Shown in pieces: positions 8,344-16,729 of a DNA stretch of 52,081 bases (positions within the stretch are counted from its first letter, which is position 1; each line of letters opens with the position of its first letter). The stretch is from Thermoflexales bacterium. Lineage in GTDB: Bacteria; Chloroflexota; Anaerolineae; B4-G1; DUEL01. The stretch covers positions 1-52,081 of the forward strand of contig JACIWQ010000007.1 in the NCBI GenBank assembly GCA_014360895.1. The letters are read 5' to 3'. The translations under genes and the position numbers were made by a program. The notes below the pieces were generated by a model, which was not told the origin of the DNA, did not search any database, and saw nothing but the letters and a program-made list of their open reading frames with translations.

Positions 8344-9282
8344 TTAGGGATTGGGGCGGTCGGCGGCCTGGCGGGCCAGGGCGATGGCGCCCAGGACGCC
8401 GGCCCGGGCTCCCAATGCAGGCGGGACGATGTACTTCTGCATCTCTTCCTTATCCAGAATCGGGCGGGCCTGGATGTAGCCGTTCAGCAGTTCCGGCACC
8501 TCGGCCCGGATGCGGGGAAACAGGTGGTGCTGTCTCATCACCCCGCCGCCCAGGATGATGCGCTGAGGCGATAGGGTGCAGACGAAATTGGCCAACGCCA
8601 GGGCCAGATAGTGGGCTTCCAGCGCCCATGCCGGATGGTCGGGCGGCAGGTCCTCCGGCCGCGTGCCCCAGCGCGCCGCGATGGCCGGGCCGCAGGCCAG
8701 TCCTTCCAGACAATCGCCGTGGTACGGGCAGCAGCCCTCAAAGGGGTCGGCCTGTCGGTCGTGGGGGATGCGGATGTGCCCCATCTCGGGGTGGAGCAGG
8801 CCGTGAATCAGGCGACCGCCCACCATTCCCCCGCCGCCGATGCCGGTCCCGACGGTCAGATAGATGAACGTATCCAGCCCCTGGGCGGCGCCCCAAAGCC
8901 CCTCTGCCAGGGCCGCGCCGTTGACGTCGGTATCAAAGCCGACGGGCAGGTTCAGCCCCTGGCGAATCTCGCCCGCCAGGTCCACATTCCGCCAGCCGAT
9001 CTTGGGGGTGGAGGTGATATAGCCGAAGGTCGGCGAGGCCGGGTTGGGGTCCACTGGGCCGAAAGAGGCGATGCCGACGGCACAAATAGCTCCTCCCAGC
9101 CGGTCCTGCTGGTCCCGGAAGAAATCCAGCGCCCGGCGGATTGTCTCCTGCGGGGTGGTGGTCGGGAAGCGGACCTCGGCGCGCAGGTCGTCGGGTCCTG
9201 TGCCGACCGCGCAGACGAATTTGGTGCCGCCGGCCTCAATGCCGCCGTAGAGAGCCGAGTCGGAGGGGAAAGGGTGGGTCAT
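8344..9282 (-). CDS. ROK-family sugar kinase, probably fructokinase
   Basis: A 312-residue ROK kinase. The N-terminal phosphate loop [15 protein letters not shown] and the zinc-site region ([12 protein letters not shown], then [11 protein letters not shown]) are typical of the Bacillus-type fructokinase branch; [14 protein letters not shown] contacts ATP. It would phosphorylate fructose, or a related hexose, in the cytoplasm. I chose ATG 9282 because the family starts just before GGIEAGGT and the predicted transcript starts near 9330; an ATG at 9321 would add 13 residues. Transcribed divergently from the MATE gene with overlapping promoters. Confidence 0.85.
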   Translation of the reverse strand: MTHPFPSDSALYGGIEAGGTKFVCAVGTGPDDLRAEVRFPTTTPQETIRRALDFFRDQQDRLGGAICAVGIASFGPVDPNPASPTFGYITSTPKIGWRNVDLAGEIRQGLNLPVGFDTDVNGAALAEGLWGAAQGLDTFIYLTVGTGIGGGGMVGGRLIHGLLHPEMGHIRIPHDRQADPFEGCCPYHGDCLEGLACGPAIAARWGTRPEDLPPDHPAWALEAHYLALALANFVCTLSPQRIILGGGVMRQHHLFPRIRAEVPELLNGYIQARPILDKEEMQKYIVPPALGARAGVLGAIALARQAADRPNP

Positions 9283-9336
9283 TTCTGCTTTTGGACCAGG
9301 CGGTAGACGAGTGTGGTACATCCTAACAGCGCCGTC

Positions 9337-9365
9337 ATTGTACCGCGCGCAGGAGGGTTTGTCAA
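9337..9365 (-). promoter_or_regulatory. Promoter of the ROK kinase gene
   Basis: On the minus strand TTGACA (9365-9360) and TACAAT (9342-9337) are 17 bases apart. The -35 box overlaps that of the divergent MATE promoter, so polymerase may bind only one at a time. Confidence 0.6.
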
Positions 9366-9386
9366 CCGGCCAATCTGCGGTATACT
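9359..9386 (+). promoter_or_regulatory. Promoter of the MATE exporter gene
   Basis: TTGTCA at 9359-9364 and TATACT at 9381-9386 with a 16-base spacer, 21 bases ahead of the ATG at 9408. Confidence 0.6.
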
Positions 9387-9407
9387 GGGGCGACGGGTGA
9401 GGCGTCT

Positions 9408-10787
9408 ATGGGGACAGTTCTACTGGCCAAACGGGTGTTCCGGAAACAGGCCCCGCCGCGAGGGATTACCGTCCAGGTCCTCAGCCTGGCATGGCCCGTC
9501 GTCGTGGAGCAGATGCTGGGGACGGCGGTGGGGCTGGTGAATACGTACATTGTGGGCCACCTGGGCGCGGCGGCGCTGGCGGCCGTCGGCCTCGGTTCGC
9601 AACTGGTGAACCTGCTGACGGCGCTGTTCAGCGCGGCCGGGGTGGGCGGGACGGTGTTGGTCGCCCGTTCTATCGGCGCCGGGGAGCGACGAGAAGCGGA
9701 AGCGTTCGCCGGACAGTCCCTGCTCCTGGCGCTGGCGATGGGGGCCCTGATGGCCGTCCCTTGCCTCTTCTGGGGCGGCGGGATGCTGAGGGCGCTGGGC
9801 GGCGCGCCGGATGTGGTCGCCCCGGGCCGGCTCTATTTGCTGGCGGTAGGGACGACGATGCCGCTGACCGCTCTGCTCTATGTGGGCAACGCGACCATCC
9901 GGGGCGCCGGGGATACCCGGACTCCGATGGTCATTATGGGGGTGGTCAACGGGGTCAACGCGGTTCTCTCGTGGGGCCTGGTCTACGGCGTCGGCCCGCT
10001 ACCCGCCCTGGGCGTCCTGGGGGCCGGCATCGGCGCGGCGGCGGGGTCGGCCGTCGGCGGGGTGCTGACCGCGCGGGCCCTGATGCGCGGGCGGGCGGCC
10101 GATGGACTGCGGGTTTCCTGGGCCGCGTTGCGGTTGGACCCCGGGCGTGCCGGGCGGCTGCTGCGCATCGGGCTCCCCAGCGGGGCCGAGCAGGGGCTGA
10201 TGCGGCTGGCCCAGGTGGTGATGGCCTCCGTGGTGACCGGTCTGGGCACCGCCGCCTACGCCGGACACCAACTGGGCATCCAACTGCTCTCGGTGGCCTT
10301 TACCCCGGGGTTCGCGTTCTCCGTCGCGGCGACGACGCTGGTGGGGCAGGAACTGGGGCGCCAGTCCCCTCAGCGGGCGGCGGCCTGCACCATGACCGCG
10401 TCGTGGCTGGCGCTGGCGGTGATGTGCAGCGGCGGAGTAGCCGCCTTTTTCCTGGCGGAGCCGCTGGTCCGCTTCTTCACATCCGACCCGGGCGTGATTG
10501 CCCAGGGGGCCATAGCGGTTCGGGGATGCGCCTTCATCCAGCCCTCGCTGGCCTGGTACTTCGTCCTCTCCGGCGCGCTGCGCGGGGCTGGAGATACCGG
10601 ATACGTCCTGCTGGCTCAGGCCCTGCCAATCTGGCTGGTCCGCCTACCCCTTTCCTGGCTGTTGGGCATCGCCGCCGGCCTGGCCCTCCCCGGCATCTGG
10701 GCCGCGATGATTCTGGATATGAGCGTCCGCGCATTGATGCTGGGTCTCCGTTTCCGCAACGGCGCCTGGCAGCGCATCCGCGTGTGA
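9408..10787 (+). CDS. MATE-family multidrug/metabolite exporter
   Basis: A 459-residue membrane protein with about twelve hydrophobic helices and two related halves, as in MATE (NorM/DinF) antiporters that export cationic compounds using Na+ or H+. Typical segments are LAWPVVVEQMLGTAVGLVNT, GNATIRGAGDTRTPM in the first half and SGALRGAGDTGYV at the matching place in the second half. GGTGAGG lies ahead of the ATG. The substrate is unknown. It is followed by a long repeat cluster rather than by another gene of an operon. Confidence 0.9.
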   Translation: MGTVLLAKRVFRKQAPPRGITVQVLSLAWPVVVEQMLGTAVGLVNTYIVGHLGAAALAAVGLGSQLVNLLTALFSAAGVGGTVLVARSIGAGERREAEAFAGQSLLLALAMGALMAVPCLFWGGGMLRALGGAPDVVAPGRLYLLAVGTTMPLTALLYVGNATIRGAGDTRTPMVIMGVVNGVNAVLSWGLVYGVGPLPALGVLGAGIGAAAGSAVGGVLTARALMRGRAADGLRVSWAALRLDPGRAGRLLRIGLPSGAEQGLMRLAQVVMASVVTGLGTAAYAGHQLGIQLLSVAFTPGFAFSVAATTLVGQELGRQSPQRAAACTMTASWLALAVMCSGGVAAFFLAEPLVRFFTSDPGVIAQGAIAVRGCAFIQPSLAWYFVLSGALRGAGDTGYVLLAQALPIWLVRLPLSWLLGIAAGLALPGIWAAMILDMSVRALMLGLRFRNGAWQRIRV

Positions 10788-10795
10788 AGTTTTTT

Positions 10796-11030
10796 ACCAC
10801 GAAGACACGAAGGCACAAAGGTTTAATTAACAATTAAAAAATTAACAATTCTTCGTGTCTTGGTGTCTTCGTGGTTTGGGGAAATCACCACCAAGACACG
10901 AAGGCACAAAGGTTAAATTAACAATTTAAAAAATTAACAATTAAAAAATTAACAATTCTTCGTGTCTTGGTGTCTTCGTGGTTTTCAGAAAAATCAAAAG
11001 ACTTCGTGTCTTGGTGTCTTCGTGGTTTTC
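10796..11030. repeat. Cluster of inverted CACGAAGACAC-type repeats with AT-rich linkers
   Basis: ACCACGAAGACACGAAGG starts at 10796 and its inverse (CTTCGTGTCTTGGTGTC...) lies at 10851-10876. A second pair occupies about 10887-10913 and 10958-10985, and a further right-hand copy lies at 11001-11029. AT-rich linkers made of TTAACAATT and TTAAAAAATT units separate the arms. RNA from either strand could form long hairpins. No gene is seen in the 258 bases between 10787 and 11046. Confidence 0.8.
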
Positions 11031-11045
11031 CGAAAAGGGGGAACC

Positions 11046-12155
11046 GTGCGCATTGAGCAGGTGGAGATTCGCTACATTCGCCTGCCCCTGAGGCGGCACT
11101 TTGAGACCAGTTTTCGCCGCACGCAGGAGCGCCATACCGTTCTGGTCACCGTCTGGGCCGACGGGGTGGAGGGGTGGGGGGAGTCCCCCGTAGAGGATGG
11201 CCCCTGGTTCTCGGCGGAGACGGTGGAGACGGCCTGGCACGTCCTGCGGGATTTCCTGATCCCGATGATGCTGGGGCAGGAGGTCGCGAGCGCGGCCGAC
11301 GCCTTCGCCCGGATGGGACGGGTGCGCGGCCACCCGATGGCCAAGACTGGGCTGGAGGAGGCGCTGTGGGACGTGGAGGCCCGACAGAAGGGGGTCCCCC
11401 TGGCCCGGCTCCTGGGAGGCGTGCGGGACCGCATTGTGAGCGGCGTCAGCGTGGGCATCCAGGACTCCCTCCCCGAACTCCTGGAGCAGGTGGAGGGGTA
11501 CCTGGCCCAGGGCTACCGGCGGGTGAAAGTGAAGATCAAGCCTGGCTGGGATGTGGATGTGGTGCGGGAACTGCGGCGTCGCTGGCCGACAGTGCCGCTG
11601 ATGGTGGACGCCAATTCCGCCTACACCCTCGCCGATGCCGACCACCTGGCCGCGCTGGACGAGTGGGGCCTGCTGATGATAGAGCAACCGCTGGCCCACG
11701 ATGACCTCTACGAGCACAGCTTGCTCCAGCGGCAGCTCCGGACGCCCATTTGCCTGGACGAATCGGTCCCCACCCCGGCCCACGCGCGGGCGGCGCTGGA
11801 ACTGGAGAGTTGTCGCATCATTAACATCAAGCCGGGGCGGGTGGGAGGGCTATCCCAGGCCCGCCGCATCCACGACCTTTGCCAAGAGCGCGGGGTGCCG
11901 GTCTGGTGCGGCGGCCTGCTGGAGACGGGCGTGGGGCGGGCGCACAACGTCGCCATTGCCACCCTGCCCAACTATACCCTCCCCGGCGACGTCTCCGCCA
12001 GCGACCGCTATTACGAGCGGGATGTCGTCGTCCCCCCCTTCCGTCTCAACCCCGACGGCACCATAGACGTCCCTCCGGGGCCGGGCATCGGCGTGGAGAT
12101 AGACCGGGATTTTCTGGAGACGGTCACCGTCCGGCGGGAGAGGTTCTCTCTATAA
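11046..12155 (+). CDS. menC: Enolase-superfamily enzyme, o-succinylbenzoate synthase / N-succinylamino acid racemase type
   Basis: A 369-residue enolase-superfamily protein. The acid-base and metal residues can all be placed: Lys161 and Lys163 (KVKIK), Asp188 (MVDAN), Glu213 (IEQPL), Asp238 (CLDES) and Lys262 (NIKPGR), nearly the numbering of the Amycolatopsis NSAR/OSBS enzyme. It would dehydrate SHCHC to o-succinylbenzoate in menaquinone synthesis, or racemise N-acylamino acids; sequence alone does not decide and no other men gene is nearby. I chose GTG 11046 behind GGGGGAA; an upstream in-frame ATG at 10962 would translate the repeat cluster. The symbol is tentative. Confidence 0.75.
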   Translation: MRIEQVEIRYIRLPLRRHFETSFRRTQERHTVLVTVWADGVEGWGESPVEDGPWFSAETVETAWHVLRDFLIPMMLGQEVASAADAFARMGRVRGHPMAKTGLEEALWDVEARQKGVPLARLLGGVRDRIVSGVSVGIQDSLPELLEQVEGYLAQGYRRVKVKIKPGWDVDVVRELRRRWPTVPLMVDANSAYTLADADHLAALDEWGLLMIEQPLAHDDLYEHSLLQRQLRTPICLDESVPTPAHARAALELESCRIINIKPGRVGGLSQARRIHDLCQERGVPVWCGGLLETGVGRAHNVAIATLPNYTLPGDVSASDRYYERDVVVPPFRLNPDGTIDVPPGPGIGVEIDRDFLETVTVRRERFSL

Positions 12156-12197
12156 CGAAACGTCACCCAACTGCAACTCTCTTGCCACATACCGGGA

Positions 12198-12225
12198 TTG
12201 ACGGATTTGCCATTTGTGCTATACT
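12198..12225 (+). promoter_or_regulatory. Promoter of the HNH-nadD-nfi gene run
   Basis: TTGACG at 12198-12203 and TATACT at 12220-12225 with a 16-base spacer, 20 bases ahead of the HNH gene ATG. Confidence 0.65.
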
Positions 12226-12245
12226 TGTGGCAACGGAGGACAGGG

Positions 12246-12749
12246 ATGAACCGGCCGGTACTGGTGCTGAACGGCAACTACGAACCCCTGCATGTCTGCA
12301 CGACGAAACGAGCTATGGGACTGATTCTTTCCGGGAAGGCCGTAGTGGTGGAGAACGGTCGCGGCTTCATCCGCACGGTCTCCGCCGTCTATGAACGGCC
12401 GTCGGTCATTCGCCTGGTTTTCGTCGTGCGTCGGCCCGCGCCGCGCGTCCGCCTGACCAAGCGGGAGATTCTGCGGCGGGATGAGTACCGTTGCCAGTAC
12501 TGCGGTCGGGAATCTGCCAATCTGACGATAGACCATGTCATCCCGCGCCATCGGGGAGGCGAGCATTGCTGGGAGAACCTGGTGGCGGCCTGTCCTCAGT
12601 GCAACCGGCGCAAGGGGAGCCGCACGCTGGAAGAGGCCCGGATGACGCTCCTGCGGCCTCCCTTTGAACCTCGTCCGACCGCCCGGTACCTCTTCAGCAC
12701 CTATCTGCGGGAAAATCAGGAGTGGGCCAAGTACATTGACGGGTGGTGA
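12246..12749 (+). CDS. HNH endonuclease family protein
   Basis: A 167-residue protein with a C-terminal HNH fold: two zinc-binding CxxC pairs (CQYCGRE and CPQCNRRKG) flank DHVIPRHRGG with the catalytic His. The N-terminal half starts VLVLNGNYEPLHVCTTKRA, as in a widespread family of chromosomal HNH proteins of unknown role, which differs from mobile homing nucleases. GGAGGACAGGG precedes the ATG. It leads a tight co-directional run; its end overlaps the nadD start by 14 bases. Confidence 0.85.
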   Translation: MNRPVLVLNGNYEPLHVCTTKRAMGLILSGKAVVVENGRGFIRTVSAVYERPSVIRLVFVVRRPAPRVRLTKREILRRDEYRCQYCGRESANLTIDHVIPRHRGGEHCWENLVAACPQCNRRKGSRTLEEARMTLLRPPFEPRPTARYLFSTYLRENQEWAKYIDGW

Positions 12750-13371
12750 TCCCCTCCGTCTCGGTGTTCTGGGCGGCACGTTTGACCCTCCGCATTACGG
12801 CCATCTGGCCCTGGCGGAGACGGCGCGCGTCCAGTTGGGATTGGCCCGGGTGCTCTTCGTCCCCGCTGGTGATCCACCTCACAAACCCGGCTATCCCCTC
12901 AGTCCGGCCGTCCACCGGGCGGCAATGGTGAAGGCCGCCATTGCGGATAACCCGGCCTTCGTCCTCTCCCGCGTGGACCTGGACCGGCCCGGCCCGCACT
13001 ACACGGTGGACATGCTGGCGATGCTGAACGAGATGTTTGGAGGGGCCGAGTTTTACTTTTTGATGGGGAGCGACAGCCTGGACGAATTCCCGACCTGGCG
13101 CGACCCGGCGGGGATTATCCGCCAGGCGATTCTGGCGGTGATGGAACGGCCGGGATGGGCGGCCGACATGGAGGACCTGGAGCGGCAGGTCCCCGGAATC
13201 CGGGAACGGGTGGTCTGGCTGGACGCGCCCCGCCTGGACCTCTCCGCCACCGACCTGCGGCGACGGGTGCGGGAGGGACTGCCGGTCCGGTACCTGGTCC
13301 CTCCGGCGGTGGAGGCGTACATTCGGGAGCATGGCCTCTATGCCCGGGAAAATCCTGATTGTAGAAGATGA
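12736..13371 (+). CDS. nadD: Nicotinate-mononucleotide adenylyltransferase
   Basis: A 211-residue NadD, which transfers AMP to nicotinate mononucleotide to form deamido-NAD. LGVLGGTFDPPHYGHL carries the nucleotidyltransferase HxGH motif, VPAGDPPHKPGYPLSP binds substrate, and LSATDLRRRVREG near the C-terminus corresponds to the SxTxxR box. No ATG or GTG lies close ahead of the conserved start. TTG 12736 with AGGAGTGG ten bases upstream is the best start, inside the end of the HNH gene; the exact start is less sure than the gene. Confidence 0.93.
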   Translation: MTGGDPLRLGVLGGTFDPPHYGHLALAETARVQLGLARVLFVPAGDPPHKPGYPLSPAVHRAAMVKAAIADNPAFVLSRVDLDRPGPHYTVDMLAMLNEMFGGAEFYFLMGSDSLDEFPTWRDPAGIIRQAILAVMERPGWAADMEDLERQVPGIRERVVWLDAPRLDLSATDLRRRVREGLPVRYLVPPAVEAYIREHGLYARENPDCRR

Positions 13372-14482
13372 CCTGGAGAGCCTGAAACTGATCGGGCTGA
13401 TGCTCCAGAGTCGGGGGTATCAGATTGTCGCCGCGCAGAATGGGCCCCAGGCCCTGAGCAAGGCGGTCAGCGAATCCCCGGACCTGATTCTTCTGGATGT
13501 GATGATGCCCGGTATGGACGGCTATGAGGTGGCCCGGCGTCTGCGGGCCGATGAGCGCACGGCTGCCGTCCCCATCATTATGCTGACCGCTCGCGGGCAG
13601 GTGACCGATAAGGTGGCCGGTTTTGAGGCCGGCGCCGATGAATACCTGGTCAAACCGGTCCACCCGGCGGAACTGGTCACCCGGATAGAGACCCTGCTGG
13701 CCCGCTCTGCCCGTCTGGGGCCACCCGTGCGCGCCCCGCGCGGCAAGAGCATCGGCTTTCTGGGATGCAAAGGCGGCGTGGGGACCAGCACACTGGCGAT
13801 GAATCTCTCCGTTGCCCTGATCCGGGGGCCGGCCTCCGGGAAGCGGGTCGTATTGCTGGACGCCCACACCGGTTCTTCTTCTCTCGCCTTGCAGATGGGC
13901 TTGCGCCCCCAGCAGGGCCTCCAGGTCCTGGCCGGGCGAGACCCTCAGGGGCTGACGGCGGATACGATTCTGACCTACGCCGACCGCCACGTGTCCGGGG
14001 TGCTGGTCCTGGGAGGACTGCCCGAGCCCCGGGGGACCGTCCAGTCTTTTACGCCTGCCCACGCCGAGGCGATCGTCCGCGCCCTGGTGGGTACCGTGGA
14101 TTATGTTTTGGTGGACATGGGAACCGGACTGGACGCGGTCAACCAGGCCCTGCTGCGGGTGCTGGATTATGTGATGGTTGTCGTGGAGCCCCATCGGGTC
14201 AGCCTCCTGTTGACTCAGGCGTTGCTGGCCGCGCTGGATGCTCTGGAGGTCGGTCGGCATCGCCAGGGGGTTGTTCTGATCAACCGGGCTCCTACCTCCA
14301 CCACCCCGAGTAAGGACACGGTAGAGGAGTTCCTCCAGCGGGAGATTGTCGTGGTCATTCCACCAGCGCCAGAACTGGCCTTCCAGTCTGCAGAACAGGG
14401 GACTCCAATGGTGATTATGCAGCCGGAGAGCCTGGTCGCGGTTCAGTTTCACCATCTGGCCCAACACATCGCATCCCGGTAA
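13340..14482 (+). CDS. REC - CpaE/TadZ-like ATPase fusion
   Basis: A 380-residue protein. Residues 1-120 are a response-regulator receiver domain (KILIVEDD; phospho-acceptor Asp53 in LILLDVMMPGMDG; EYLVKPVHPAEL). The rest is a MinD/ParA-type ATPase with GCKGGVGTSTLAMNLS, in which the second Lys of the deviant Walker A is replaced by Thr, and DYVLVDMGTGLDAVN as Walker B. The receiver plus degenerate ATPase order is that of CpaE/TadZ, which places type IV (Tad) pili at the pole. No other tad/cpa gene is nearby. ATG 13340 overlaps nadD; ATG 13331 is also possible. Confidence 0.8.
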   Translation: MPGKILIVEDDLESLKLIGLMLQSRGYQIVAAQNGPQALSKAVSESPDLILLDVMMPGMDGYEVARRLRADERTAAVPIIMLTARGQVTDKVAGFEAGADEYLVKPVHPAELVTRIETLLARSARLGPPVRAPRGKSIGFLGCKGGVGTSTLAMNLSVALIRGPASGKRVVLLDAHTGSSSLALQMGLRPQQGLQVLAGRDPQGLTADTILTYADRHVSGVLVLGGLPEPRGTVQSFTPAHAEAIVRALVGTVDYVLVDMGTGLDAVNQALLRVLDYVMVVVEPHRVSLLLTQALLAALDALEVGRHRQGVVLINRAPTSTTPSKDTVEEFLQREIVVVIPPAPELAFQSAEQGTPMVIMQPESLVAVQFHHLAQHIASR

Positions 14483-14484
14483 CG

Positions 14485-15180
14485 ATGGCCCTCTTGCCCC
14501 ATTTCACCCATCCCTGGGACATCTCCCCCGCCGAGGCCCGGGCCCTTCAGGAGCAGTTGCGGGCTCAGGTGCGGGTGATCCCCCTGGCATCGCCTCCCCG
14601 ATGGGTGGCCGGAGTGGACGTCAGCATTCAGGATGAGGTCGCCCGGGCGGCGGTTGTCCTGCTCTCCTTCCCCGACCTTTCCCCTGTGGAAGCCTCTACG
14701 GCTCAGGTGCCGGTCTCATTTCCCTACATCCCTGGCCTTCTGGCCTTTCGGGAGGGGCCGGCGGTGCTGGCGGCGCTGGAGCGGTTGAAGGGCCAGCCCG
14801 ATGTCCTCATCTTTGACGCGCAGGGGCTGGCTCATCCTCGCCGGATGGGCCTGGCCACCCATCTGGGCATCCTCCTGGACTGGCCCAGCATCGGCTGTGC
14901 CAAATCCCGCCTGTGGGGAGAGCACGAGGAGCCCCCGCCGCAGCGGGGCAGTTGGGTGCCGCTCTGGGACGGCGACGAGGTCATCGGCGCCGTCCTCCGC
15001 ACCCAAACGGACGTCCAGCCGGTCTACGTCTCCGTGGGCCATCGGGTGGACCTGGAGACCGCTGTGGAACTGGTGCTGGCCTGCGCGCCGACGTTCCGGT
15101 TGCCCGAACCCATCCGCTGGGCCCACCGGGTAGCAGGCGGGGAGAGTCTGCCCCCCGCCCGCCAACCGATGCTGTTTTAG
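14485..15180 (+). CDS. nfi: Endonuclease V (deoxyinosine 3' endonuclease)
   Basis: A 231-residue Endo V, which nicks DNA near deaminated adenine (deoxyinosine). Family blocks are present: VAGVDVS with the first metal Asp, YIPGLLAFREGP with the catalytic Glu, and LIFDAQGLAHPRRMGLATHLG with the later Asp and the base-wedge region. The start is two bases after the preceding stop, so it is co-translated with the REC-ATPase gene. It may be linked functionally to the other DNA-related gene of the run (HNH), but this is only proximity. Confidence 0.93.
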   Translation: MALLPHFTHPWDISPAEARALQEQLRAQVRVIPLASPPRWVAGVDVSIQDEVARAAVVLLSFPDLSPVEASTAQVPVSFPYIPGLLAFREGPAVLAALERLKGQPDVLIFDAQGLAHPRRMGLATHLGILLDWPSIGCAKSRLWGEHEEPPPQRGSWVPLWDGDEVIGAVLRTQTDVQPVYVSVGHRVDLETAVELVLACAPTFRLPEPIRWAHRVAGGESLPPARQPMLF

Positions 15181-15187
15181 AGCGAAT

Positions 15188-16729
15188 ATGCTGCAAACCC
15201 GACAGGTAAGAAGCGCCCTGAAAGGACTGGGCATCCTTTTGCTGACCGTGGTGGCGGCCCTCGGTGGGGGATACCTCCTGGCCGAGTTCGGGCCCCTCCT
15301 GGCCGCGGTGGGCCTGGTTGCCCTGGTGCTGGCCCTGTGGATGCTGCAGAACATAGAAATCGCCTACTGGGCCGTCATCGGCGTTATCTGTCTGCTCCCC
15401 TTTGCCTCTTTCCCCTTTGACATTGGCTTCCGCCCCACTTTCCTGGACGCGGCGTTGGGGATGCTCTTCGTCGTCTGGCTGCTCCGCTGGATGGCCGACA
15501 GTGAGCGCTCTTTCACAGCGACCGGGCTGGGGGGGACGGTGTTGCTGTTTCTGCTGCTGGTGCTGACGGCCTTTGTCCTCGGCCTGGGCCACGCTCCGCT
15601 GACATCCTACGTCGTCCGTCACTTTGCCGAGATTCTCCTGAGCATTCTGCTCTTCTTCCTGGTGGTCAATACCGTGCAGGATACGGGACGGCTGGAGCGG
15701 CTGGTCCGGGCCCTCATCCTCTGTGCGTTTGCCGAGGCGGTCCTGGGCATTCTTCTCTACGCTATCCCGGACGACTGGGCCATCCGCGCCCTTTCGGCGC
15801 TGCGCGTCCTGGGCTACCCCTCGGGGCCCGGCGTCCTGCGGTATATTCAGGATGACCCCACCCTTCCCCAGCGGGCCACCGCCACCTCGGTGGACCCCAA
15901 CATCCTGGGGAGTCTGATGAACCTCTCGTTGGCGCTGGCTGTCCCCCAAATGTTTGCCCGCCGTCCGCTGATCCGGCGGCGCTACCTGGTGCCCATCCTG
16001 GGGACTCTGGCCCTCTGCCTGGGGCTGACCATCTCCCGGGGCTCCATGGCCGGTGCCGGAGTGGCCCTCATCGTGGTGGCGACGCTTCGGTACCGGAAAC
16101 TGTGGTGGCTGTTGCTGGCCGTGAGTGTTCTTCTCCTGCTCCTTCCCCAGACCCAGACTCTGGTGGCGCATTTCATCGCCGGCCTCCGGGGAGAGGACCT
16201 GGCGACGCAAATGCGCTTTGGGGAGTACAAAGATGCCATCACCCTGATTATGCGCTACCCGGTACTGGGCGTAGGCTTCGCGGGTTCCCCCGACGTGGAT
16301 ACGTATATCGGGGTCTCCAATCTCTACCTGATGATTGCCGAACAGACCGGTTTGGTTGGACTGGCGGCCTTCCTGACCGTGATGGGGGTCTTCCTGGCCC
16401 GCTTCTGGCGGACCCGCGCCGGTTTCCGGCGACGGGCTGGCGATGTTCAGGGAGAGGCGGCACTGGAGACCTTAGAGCCTCTCTGGTGGGGGCTTCACGC
16501 GGCGGTCATCGGCGCGCTGGTGGGGGGACTCTTTGACCACTATTTCTTCAACCTGGACTTTCACCACTCGGCGACGCTTTTCTGGCTCATCATCGGGCTG
16601 GCGACGGCGGCTACGGAACTGGTCCGCAAGGTGGGGGGCACGGAAACCATTGGGGGACACGCGGAAAGTGTCCGGCGGGGTTCCCCCGCAAGTTTACCAA
16701 GTTCATCCACGACCTGGAGGAAGCTATGA
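15188..16729 (+). CDS. O-antigen ligase/polymerase-like membrane protein
   Basis: A 513-residue protein with about eleven to twelve hydrophobic helices and a large loop after the middle. It fits the Wzy_C/WaaL-type family: [40 protein letters not shown] and [18 protein letters not shown]. These proteins join or polymerise undecaprenyl-linked glycans at the outer face of the membrane. The natural substrate is unknown. It starts seven bases after nfi and its TGA overlaps the next ATG, so it is inside the same transcript, an unusual place for a polysaccharide gene. Confidence 0.75.
   Translation: MLQTRQVRSALKGLGILLLTVVAALGGGYLLAEFGPLLAAVGLVALVLALWMLQNIEIAYWAVIGVICLLPFASFPFDIGFRPTFLDAALGMLFVVWLLRWMADSERSFTATGLGGTVLLFLLLVLTAFVLGLGHAPLTSYVVRHFAEILLSILLFFLVVNTVQDTGRLERLVRALILCAFAEAVLGILLYAIPDDWAIRALSALRVLGYPSGPGVLRYIQDDPTLPQRATATSVDPNILGSLMNLSLALAVPQMFARRPLIRRRYLVPILGTLALCLGLTISRGSMAGAGVALIVVATLRYRKLWWLLLAVSVLLLLLPQTQTLVAHFIAGLRGEDLATQMRFGEYKDAITLIMRYPVLGVGFAGSPDVDTYIGVSNLYLMIAEQTGLVGLAAFLTVMGVFLARFWRTRAGFRRRAGDVQGEAALETLEPLWWGLHAAVIGALVGGLFDHYFFNLDFHHSATLFWLIIGLATAATELVRKVGGTETIGGHAESVRRGSPASLPSSSTTWRKL

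Noticed and set aside
10962-11045. Upstream ATG extending the MenC-like protein by 28 residues
   Set aside because: The extra residues are translated from the CACGAAGACAC repeat; the GTG at 11046 has a ribosome site and gives the catalytic numbering of the family.
3882-15180. Defence island formed by the NERD-helicase, HNH nuclease and endonuclease V
   Set aside because: The helicase is 6 kb away and of different composition; the HNH and endonuclease V genes sit in an operon with nadD and look like chromosomal housekeeping genes.
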